DNA of 64,000 bases, from NCBI GenBank assembly GCA_028564925.1, contig CM053027.1, forward strand, positions 238,469,199 to 238,533,198, written 5' to 3'. Source of the stretch: Lithobates sylvaticus (taxonomy: Eukaryota > Chordata > Amphibia > Anura > Ranidae). The translations under genes were made by a program, and so were the position numbers. Below are positions 56,046-64,000 of the stretch, piece after piece (the stretch's first letter is position 1; the number at the start of each line of letters is the position of its first letter). The notes below the pieces were generated by a model. That model saw only the letters and a list, made by a program, of their open reading frames with translations, had not been told where the DNA came from and did no database searches.

Positions 56046-56952
56046 TATTTTTATTATTATACAGGTTTTATATAGCGCCAACAGTTTGCGCAGCGCTTAA
56101 CAAAATAAAGGCAGACATTACAGTTAAATTACAATTTGGTACAAAAGGAATCAGAGGGCCCTGCTCATTAGAGCTTACAATTAGGGATGGTCCCGATGTT
56201 TCTAGTTGAACGTAAGTTTGACTCGCACATCGGGTGTTTGCCTGTTTGTTTGTCTGTTTGCCTAATAGCGAACAATTTGGAGTGTTTGCGGCAAATTCGA
56301 AAGCCGCGGAACACCCTTTAAAAAGTCTATGGGAGAAATCAAAAGTGCTAATTTTAAAGGCTTATATGCATGGTATTGTCATAAAAAGTTTATGGGGACC
56401 TGGGTCCTGCCCCAGGGGACATGTATCAATGCAAAAAAAAGTTTTAAAAACAGCAGTTTCTTTCGAGAGCAGTGATTTTAATAATGCTTAAAGTTAAACA
56501 ATAAAAGTGTAATATTACTTTCAATTTTGTACCTGGGGGTGTCTATAGTATGCCTGTAAAATGGCGCATGTTTCCCGTGTTTACAACAGTCCGAGAGCAA
56601 AATGAAATTTCTAAAGAAAAAAAAGTCATTTAAAAGTACTCGCAGCTATAATGAATTGTCGGTTCCGGCAATACACATAAAATGTCATTGATAAAAACAG
56701 CATGGGATTCCCCCACAGGGAAACTCCAAACCAAAATAAAAAAAAAAAAAATTCCATACCAGGCCTTCAGGTCTGGTATGGATATTAAGGGGAACCCCAC
56801 GCCAAAATAAAAAAAAAATGGTGTGGGGTCCCCCCAAGAATCCATGCCAGACCCTTATCCAAGCATGCAACCTGACAGGCCGCAGGAAAAGAGGGGGGAC
56901 GAGAGAGCGTCCCCCCCTCCTGAACCGTACCAGGCCACATGCCCTCAACATT

Positions 56953-57068
56953 GGCAGCTGTTTAAATAGGAACAAGAGGAGGTGATGTGGCTGAGACCTC
57001 ATTAATGTGCTGAGGGGATAGTGGAGATGACTGAGCCCCCAGTGGATGAATCAGAATCAGACATTACA
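56953..57068 (-). repeat. truncated 3' LTR of the second chromovirus
   Basis: The first 116 bp of the LTR (minus orientation, TGTAATGTC at 57068 leftward). The remainder, together with the adjoining hAT sequence, has been deleted. Confidence 0.88.
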
Positions 57069-60000
57069 GGACCCCCCCCCCCCCGCTGAGGGACCCCTCC
57101 TGGGGGCCAAGGGAGTAGGTCTGTCAGGATTATGAGTATGAAAAAGGCGTACAAGCATGAACCTCGAAAGGCGGGTTCCCAGGAGTCCTCCTGTGGACCA
57201 TAGTTTCTCCAATTAATCAAATATTGTAAACGGTTTCTACGTATTCGGGAGTCTAGGATCTGATCAATCTCGTATTCTTCCTGGCCGTCAACTTCGATCG
57301 GCGGTAAAGGGACTGGAATTCTGCCGGAGAAAGTGTTGGGATGGTATGGTTTTATCAGGGAGACATGGAAGGTCGGATGAATCCGTAGGGTCAATGGTAA
57401 TTTTAGCTTCACTGCAGCCTGGTTGATAACTGAGATGATGGGAAAGGGACCAATGAATAAACCACTAAATTTGCGTGATGGCGTCTTTAGGTTAAAGTGT
57501 TTGGTGGAAAGCCATACTAAATCACTGAGTTTGTATGAAGGTGGAGCTCTTCTGTGGAGATCGTAGTAAGCCTTTTGTCTGTTTTGGGCTCTAATAATGT
57601 CGGCACGCAGATGAGGGATGAGGTTTTTCAAGGTGCTGATAAATTCTTCAGCTGCAGGATTTGTTGGTAGGTATCTGCGGAGGGATGAAGGAGGGATGAA
57701 ACCCGTAGTTTGCATAAAAAGGTAAAAAACCTGTGGTAGTACTGGTGTGGTTGTTATATGCAAACTCTGAGAGGGGGAGTAACTCATTCCAATTGTTTTG
57801 TAGATAAGTGCAATAGCAACGAATATATTGTTCTAGACAGCGGTTTACCCTTTCGGTTTGCCCATTAGTTTGAGGGTGGTAGGCCGATGATAATCGATGG
57901 TCAATTTGGAGTTTTAGGCAGAGGGCCTTCCAGAATCTGGAGATGAATTGTGATACTCTATCAGACACAATTCTGCATGGAATTCCATGCAGTTTGAAAA
58001 CATACTGTGTCAAAATGTCTGCCGTCTCTTTGGAGTTTGGTAGTTTTGAGAGGGGCATGAAATGAGCCATTTTGGTGAGGTAATCAACTGCAACTAGAAT
58101 GGTGTTGTACCCGCCTGAGCGAGGTAATTCAACAATGAAGTCAAGTGAAATGGCCTGCCATGGTTTTTCGGGAATAGGGAGACTTGTGAGGAGACCAAAA
58201 GGGGTCAAGAATCGCGTTTACAGCGGGCACAAGTCTCACAGGAGGATACGTACTGCCTTACTGTCTCCTCCATTTTCGGCCACCAGAAGTGACGGCGAAG
58301 GAGATCGAGGGTGCTAGTGATACCGGGATGCCCAGCTAGTGGAACATCGTGGGTAAGATGAAGAACAAGCTGGTGTAGAGTCGAAGGGATGTACAACCGG
58401 TTATATTTGTAGAGGAACCCTTCTACCTCTGACTCTAACTGCAGTGGGGGTCTTTCTGAGTGTAAGGCCTGTTGCAACTCCTCTTTGAGGGACAAGATGG
58501 TGCATAAGATTTTTTGCTGTGGGATGATTTAGGAGTGCGTTTGAGTAGTAGTTTGGTGTTCATCTAGGCGAGAAAGGGAATACGCTTTTCCGTTTTTGGA
58601 TCCGGGTCGGTAGGTGATGATGAAGTGGAATCTATCAAAGAAGAGGGCCCAGCGTATCTGTCTGGAGGAGAGTGTCTTGTTACGCTGAATGTATTAGAGG
58701 TTTTGATGGTCTGAGTACACTATAAAGGGTAAAGAGGTACCCTCGAGTAGGTGTCTCCAAGTCTCCAAGGTGTCTTTCACGGATAGCAACTCCTTTTCAC
58801 CTATGGGATAATTGATCCCAGCAGGAGTGAGGGATCAAATGGTAGCAACAGGGTGAAGAGGTCCATCATTGGATGATCTTTGGGATAGGATCGCCCCTAG
58901 GGCCAAGTGGGAGGCATCTACCTCTAAGATGTATTGTAGTTTAGGGTCTGGTAAGCGTAAGATGGGTGTAGTAGTGAACCGACATTTCAGGGTATCAAAG
59001 GCCTCCTGGGCTTGTGTGTTCCACGTATAGTTGGCGTGGATACTGGTTAGTTGAGTTAAAGGTTTTGCAACTAAGGAAATATTTTTTATGAATTTGCGAT
59101 AAAAATTTGCGAATCCTAGGAATCTTTGGAGTGCCTTCCTATTCAGGGGCCTGGGACATTTTTGGATACAAATAACCTTACCAGGGTCCATCTGAATGCC
59201 TTTCTCAGAGATGATGTAACCCAAAAAGGCGACAGTGTTGGATTCAAAAATGCACTTTTCTAATTTAACATATAAATTATGAGTGCGCAATCTGGAGAGA
59301 ACCCATCAAACATGTTTGCGATGGTCTGTGATGTTGTCAGAGTATATAAGTATGTCATCAAGATATACTACTAAACAAACATCTAGGAGGTCCCTGAAGA
59401 TGTCATTCACAAAGAACTGAAAAGTGGCAGGTGCATTGCACAAGCCAAAAGGCATGACTAGGTACTCAAACAGGCCGTAAAGGGTCTTGAAGGCAGTATT
59501 CCATTCATCGCCATGCCAGCTTCTGACCAGATTATACGCCCCCCTCAAATCCAATTTGGTGAATAATTTTGCCGTTTGTAAACGTTCCAATAGTTCAGGG
59601 ATGAGAGGAAGAGGGTATCTGTTTTTTTACAGTGATTTTTAATTCTCTATAGTCGATGAAGGGGCGTTCCAGACAAAAAACATGCCAGCAGCTGCGGGTG
59701 AGGTGGATGGTCTTATGAAACCTTTCTTCAAATTTTCATCTATACATTCTTTTAGGTGGGCCAATTCTGGCTGTGATAAAGAATATATATGTCCGAATAG
59801 GATTTTGCTGCCTGGTAGTAACTCCATTGGGCAGTCATATGGTCTATGAGGGGGTAGAAGCTTTGCGTTCTTTTTGTTGAAGACATCAGCGAAATCTTGG
59901 TAAGGCTTGGGAACCAGGCTGACTATGCCTAGGGACAGTGACTGTGCCTGTGATAAAGATATCTCTTTATAACAGGTCCTCTGGCAATATTGGGAGTCAA

Positions 60001-61236
60001 GGAGCACTGTGTTGTCTTCCCAACGTAAGGTGGGTTTGTGAGCATGCAGCCAGGGAAGACCTAGGATGAGAGGAAAATGGGGAGAAGGTATCACATCTAG
60101 ACTGATATATTCTATGTGTGTTGCTTCTGTTACCATAAGTAGAGGTTGCGTTTGTGAAGTAATGGGACCCGAGGTTAAAGTAGTACCGTTAATATGTCTA
60201 AGGGAGACAGGAGTGCATCTAGTGGATACAGGAATTTTATTGGTTATAACTATATGAGAGTCTATGAAATTCCAACATGCTCCGGTGTCAATCATAGCCT
60301 CGAGAGTAATGTCTGGTAAGAGGGGGTTGGTAAGAGGGGGTTTATTAGCTTGCATAAGTAAGCTGACTTACCCGGTCTTTTTTTCTTTGAGTATGGGACA
60401 GTCTTCCGCAATGTGATGTGGCGCGCCACAATACATACAAAGCTGAAGGGACATATGCCTCGCTCTCTCGGCTGGGGGAAGTGGGCCCCTAATTGCTCCG
60501 ATATCCATGGGAACAACTGAGTCCGAAGTATGGCCTGAGGCAACTAGATACGAGGCCGTTGAGATTCTCTCTGCTTTACGTTCTCTCATTCTTCTATCAA
60601 TGGATGTACTGAGTAGGATGAGAGCATCCAAGGTGGAGGGCATTGTAGTACGGGCTAACTCATCCTTCAAGGACTCTGATAATCCCAGCCTAAATATTTT
60701 TTTTAGGGAGACTTGGTTCTACTTAGAATGCGTGGCCCAAAGTTTGAATTGGGTGATGTAATCTTCGACAGGGTGTTTACCCTGTCACAGGGCACGTAAG
60801 GCAGACTCTGCAGAGATCTGTTTGCTGGGGTCATCATATAGTAGGTCCATGGCAGCACTGAAGTCGCTAAATGAGTTAATAATTGGATCATTTTTCTCAA
60901 TGAACGTGTTAGCTCAGGCTCAGGGTTCACCTCTAAGGTAGGAAATGGCAGTGCAGACTTTGGTTCTGACGGAGGCATAAGTATGTGGCTTCATGTCAAA
61001 CAAAAGTTTGCACACGTTAATGTATTCTCTGTAGTTTTTCCTATTGCCCGAAAAAATGTCTGGGGGGCTAATTTTTGGTTCTGGGGAGTCAGATTGTATA
61101 ACCCGGTTGGGGAAGTTGTCAGAAACAAAAGTCTTGAGATTCTGGTTTTCAGTAGCGAGGTCGGAGACCATCTGTGAAAGAGCGTCAAGTCTCTGATTGA
61201 ATGCCGCCATGTGTGTAACAACATCCGATGGATCAA
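57002..61236 (-). pseudogene. chromovirus gag-pol coding region (broken)
   Basis: From right to left: gag (61210 to about 60370, ending with a zinc knuckle CMYCGAPHHIAEDC), protease with MIDTGA (about 60300), RT with [10 protein letters not shown] (about 59370), RNase H (around 58900), integrase zinc finger ending CETCARC (about 58210) and DDE core (58140-57650), chromodomain with LQYLINWRNYG and DSWEP (about 57170-57250). All are standard Ty3 chromovirus parts. Treated as a fossil with several breaks. Confidence 0.9.
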
Positions 61237-61269
61237 TTTTCCTACTTTTGGTAGGGGGTTCGTGCTATC

Positions 61270-61895
61270 TGTAATGTCTCAGGTAGTGAGCTAGTAGTGT
61301 TTTTGTAGAGGATCACAGCTTTCGACTTATATACATACTATGTAGTTAAGTGGTTAAACCTTATGGCAAATTACAGATAAAGGAACAAAGGTATGTTGAA
61401 GGATTAGTTGGGGTTTATTTAGAGAGTTTATATACAGCCATAACTTAGGTATCAGGAGGGTCAGCAAGGCATTGGCAGTTCAGAAGTACAAAGTTTATGC
61501 AGTTCAGGTATACTTGCAGTGAGTTGCGTTATGCTGATCGGGACACTACGTAGGTCTGGATAGATGGTGGTGAAGCGTTCATTGGCCCAAAACAAAGAGT
61601 AGTAAGTGGGGGCTCTGTCCAGCCCAAACGAAGAGGATGAAGTGGGGCTCTGTCCGGCCCAAACGAAGAGGATGAAGTGGGGCTCTGTCCAGCCCAAACT
61701 TGGACAAGTAAGCAGCAACATGCGGTTGGTGCACTAGGCCTGGTAACAGGTTCCTAGCACGAATGATGAGTCATTGGCGGCAGCTGTTTAAATAGGAACA
61801 AGAGGAGGTATCAGGTGATGTGGCTGAGACCTCATCAATGTGCTGAGGGGATAGTGGAGATGACTGAGCCCCCAGTGGATGAATCAGACATTACA
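61270..61895 (-). repeat. 5' LTR of the second chromovirus
   Basis: 626 bp on the minus strand, starting TGTAATGTC and ending GACATTACA, so its ends are a perfect 9-bp inverted repeat of the TG...CA form. It contains a short tandem repeat (CAAACGAAGAGGATGAAGTG, 61610-61690). The first 116-120 bp matches the truncated 3' LTR at 56953-57068, with two 6-bp indels and a few substitutions. Confidence 0.9.
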
Positions 61896-62028
61896 GGGTG
61901 TTCGGCCCATCCCTACTTACAATCTAAAAAGGAAGGGTCAATTGATACAAAAGGTAATAGCTGTGGGGGATGAGCTGATAGAGGAAGTAGAACAGTGTTA
62001 GTTAGAAGCAGGATAGACTTGTATATAT

Positions 62029-62136
62029 CACAAATAAACACTGCACTGTTTGTCACTACTTCACTGGATTTGGTATCTGTGCCTGAAAGACTGCTCATCC
62101 CAGGGAGCTTTGTACCTGCTACCTGTCCCCCAGGTT
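62029..62136 (+). repeat. probable 5' LTR (last part) of the Gmr1-like element
   Basis: Contains AATAAA followed by CACTGCACTG and ends CCCCAGGTTACA, after which ATGGTGGAGGCTGCGACC begins the leader. See 55400-56045 for the first part. Confidence 0.5.
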
Positions 62137-63641
62137 ACATATGGTGGAGGCTGCGACCAGCAGTAGTAAGTTACTACTTAAAGGGCCAGTACCTAAAGTG
62201 ACTAAACATGGAGGAAATCCTCAAACAAATGGTGTTATCAAATGCTGCACAACAGCAAACTAACGCTATTATACAGGAGCACTTGCAGAGGCTATTTGAA
62301 CAGCTAGCCACTGAGGAAAAAGTGGATAGGAAAACCCTGAATAAGGTTGTGGAGATGCTAGCACAGTGGTCACCTGCTAAAATTAATTAAGTTGGAGACA
62401 TGCCCTCAGTCATCCATGTGGGTCGATTTCTTTCCAAGATGTCTGCAGATGATGATCCAGAGGCCTTTCTGCTAACATTTGAACGCACAGCTGAGAGTGA
62501 AGTTTGGTCTAAAACCCCCTGGGCAGGACTGGTCGCCCCCTTGCTTTCTGGAGAATCGCAGAAGGCCTACTATGATCTGGAGCCCGCAGAAGCCAGAGAC
62601 TATGAAACGTTCAAGCAGGAAATCTTGGCGCGACTCAGTGTCACCTTGGCAGTTCGAGCACAGCCGGTCCACAGCTGGTTCTTCCAAGACGAGAGGCCCC
62701 CAAGATCGCAGATGTTCGATCTAATCCACCTGGTGTGGAAATGGCTACAGCTGGAATCCCTGTCTGGGCCACAAATAGTGGCGCGTGTGGTCATGGACCA
62801 ATTCCTGAAGTCACTACCAGTTCCCCTGCAGAAGTGGGTGAGTCAAGGAGACCCCAAGTTGGCAAAAAACCTGGTGGAGTTCATGGAGAGATACTTTGCT
62901 GCAGAGAGCCTGGTCACCACCCCTACAGCCGCACAGACTTTCCACCCAAAGCCACGGTCTTTCCAGGCAACCGGTAAGACTGTTTCAGGGTAAGTGGGTG
63001 GTAAGCATAGCAAGGAGATAGGGGGGAGGATTTTTGGTGCCAGGACTGAAGTTTGGCGTCCCAAACAAGGCAAGCCCCTGCCTGTCAGCAAACCAAACTG
63101 GGGCAACATCAGGTATTTCCGTTGACACGAACTGGGACATGTGTCAGCAAACTGTTCATTGACAGCTGAACCTATGCAGTGTGATGTATCTTATAGAAGG
63201 CAGTCTATGTTTGCTGCTGTATCATGCTCTGCAGCACCAAGTGTAGGAAAATACATGTGCAAAATGACTGTGAATGATGAGCCTATTATGGCATTGCTGG
63301 ACTCTGGAAGTCTAGTGACTTTGGTTAAAGCTGAGATGGTTGAAACTGTGAATTTCCATGCAAAAAAAGTTGCTGTGATCTGTGTACATGGGAATACCCG
63401 GGAATATCCTACAGCCACTGCTAACTTTAAAACTGACTTGGGTACAGTGACCCATCCGGTTGGACTTGTGCCCCACTTGGTGCATGAAGCCATCATTGGT
63501 AGGGACTTCCCTAAGTTTTGGGACATTTGGGATCGTCCTGACTCAATAGCAGAGCCAGAACTCCTGGTCAGCACTGATAATGTGTGTGACGGGAGGGCAC
63601 ATGGAACCCAGAATACCTTGGAAAGGTTGGGAAACCAATGA
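62137..63641 (+). mobile_element. Gmr1-like Ty3 element fossil: gag with SCAN-like region, then protease
   Basis: A 60-codon leader frame (62208-62390) is followed by a 197-codon gag frame (62400-62993). Its second half (RPPRSQMFDLIHLVWKWLQ, then QIVARVVMDQFLKSLP and KWVSQGDP) has the spacing of a SCAN domain, the dimerisation domain that vertebrate zinc-finger genes are known to have acquired from a Gmr1-like gag. Downstream (63141-63641) is an aspartic protease region with ALLDSGS and IIGRDFP. Nothing recognisable of RT or integrase follows, so the element is partial, with several breaks. Confidence 0.75.
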
Positions 63642-64000
63642 TTCAGCTCACCATACGCCTCTTATGTCTAAGTCACCCTGTGCCATCCTGGTATAGGGTG
63701 AGTGAGAAAATATATCTTGGATTACTTAAAATGTAAGTAAGTGATATTTATCCACAGTATCTCCCAGGATATATGTAAAGACTATTCTTAGGTTGTTAAT
63801 TCTGAACAATACACAATCCTTGAAAGAGCTGATTACATTGACCTGAGGAGACGGACTGTCTGGTCACCTAGGCTGCCTTAAGTGCTGTGTTAATTAAGAT
63901 GTTAATTATGTAATTGTATTTTAAGTTGTTGCTATAGGGGAGGGGGGAGTATCCATGAGCAGCCCTACCTCATTATCTAACCCCTTGTGTTAAAAGTGTA
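63642..64000. other. no gene recognised
   Basis: A purine-rich GGGGAGGGGGGAG at about 63938-63950 could be a polypurine tract of the preceding element, but no LTR start can be confirmed before the window ends. Confidence 0.3.

Larger units (their letters stand above)
56953..61895 (-). mobile_element. second Ty3 chromovirus fossil
   Basis: Minus-strand LTR retrotransposon inserted in the hAT-related element. The 5' LTR is complete (61270-61895); the 3' LTR survives only as its first 116 bp (56953-57068), joined to a neighbouring repeat at a CATTGG microhomology. A polypurine tract of G precedes the 3' LTR. Coding order gag, protease, RT, RNase H, integrase, chromodomain. It is broken at roughly eight places and is clearly older than the copy at 6616. 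Same broad family (Ty3 chromovirus). Confidence 0.92.
56182..61915 (-). mobile_element. hAT element related to the 10.5 kb hAT, non-autonomous and split
   Basis: 8-bp duplication CTTACAAT (56174-56181 and 61916-61923). Termini TAGGGATGGTCCCGAT on the left and TAGGGATGGGCCGAAC inverted on the right. 56182-56640 matches the inverse of the right end of the 10.5 kb hAT. It then carries two GGGGAACCCCACGCC units (56690-56955). The hAT's own sequence is only about 790 bp here, and the rest of the span is the chromovirus at 56953-61895. Only about 20 bp of its other end survives (61896-61915). No transposase is present. Confidence 0.88.
56046..62019 (-). mobile_element. non-LTR retroposon-like repeat, split by a nested insertion
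   Basis: Outer pieces 56046-56181 and 61924-62019 form one repeat: TATTATTTTTATTATTAT tail, TATATAGCGCCAACAG, GCGCAGCGCTTAAC, GGGCCCTGCTCATTAGAG, then CTTACAAT, GGTCAATTGATACAAAAGG and GGGGGATGAGCTGATAG. The AT-rich tail at the left and flanking TGTATATAT copies are consistent with a LINE/SINE-type insertion on the minus strand. Everything between 56182 and 61915 arrived later. Confidence 0.6.

Overview
The window looks like repeat-dense, non-genic DNA from a large amphibian genome, probably a frog. The organism is inferred from the repeat types: Penelope-like elements, Ty3 chromoviruses with a C-terminal chromodomain, a Gmr1-like Ty3 element, Tc1 and hAT transposons, and TTAA-flanked repeats that begin TTAACCACTT. 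I found no host protein-coding gene, tRNA, rRNA or CRISPR array. Almost every long open frame belongs to a transposable element or to a tandem repeat.

Layout, left to right. 1-6615 is a compound Penelope-like element (minus strand): a cut-off copy at the window edge, a roughly 1 kb terminal repeat, a 5'-truncated copy carrying reverse transcriptase and GIY-YIG endonuclease, then the terminal repeat again in inverted orientation. Both terminal repeats hold a hammerhead-like motif. 6616-11369 is a Ty3 chromovirus fossil whose 5' part is cut off by the Penelope element. 11370-16380 holds short dispersed repeats, a TTAA-flanked MITE and a 1 kb foldback. 16380-20163 is a decayed endogenous retrovirus (minus) whose end region is tandemly triplicated in units of about 729 bp. 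20164-25230 is mostly unassigned, with fragments of TTAA repeats, a hAT MITE and a rearranged Tc1. 25497-27116 is an almost intact Tc1 transposon. 28399-31373, 32473-35992 and 51409-53944 are hAT-like non-autonomous elements filled with G-rich or C-rich minisatellites.

The centrepiece is 37233-47742, a 10.5 kb hAT transposon with a perfect 8-bp target duplication. It has a run of perfect hairpins and a TATA box near its left end, about 4.6 kb of 64/65-bp tandem repeats (about 70 units) immediately before the transposase start, a BED-finger hAT transposase carrying two frame changes, and two further tandem arrays after the gene. A related non-autonomous element (56182-61915) shares its terminal sequence.

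The right side is a nest. A Gmr1-like element with a SCAN-like gag (62137-63641) appears to have its 5' LTR split by a LINE/SINE-like repeat, which was split by the hAT-related element, which was split by a second Ty3 chromovirus (56953-61895). A 5'-truncated L1-like LINE (47894-50412) with a 14-bp target duplication itself contains a MITE. Target duplications allow a relative order of insertions to be read directly from the sequence.
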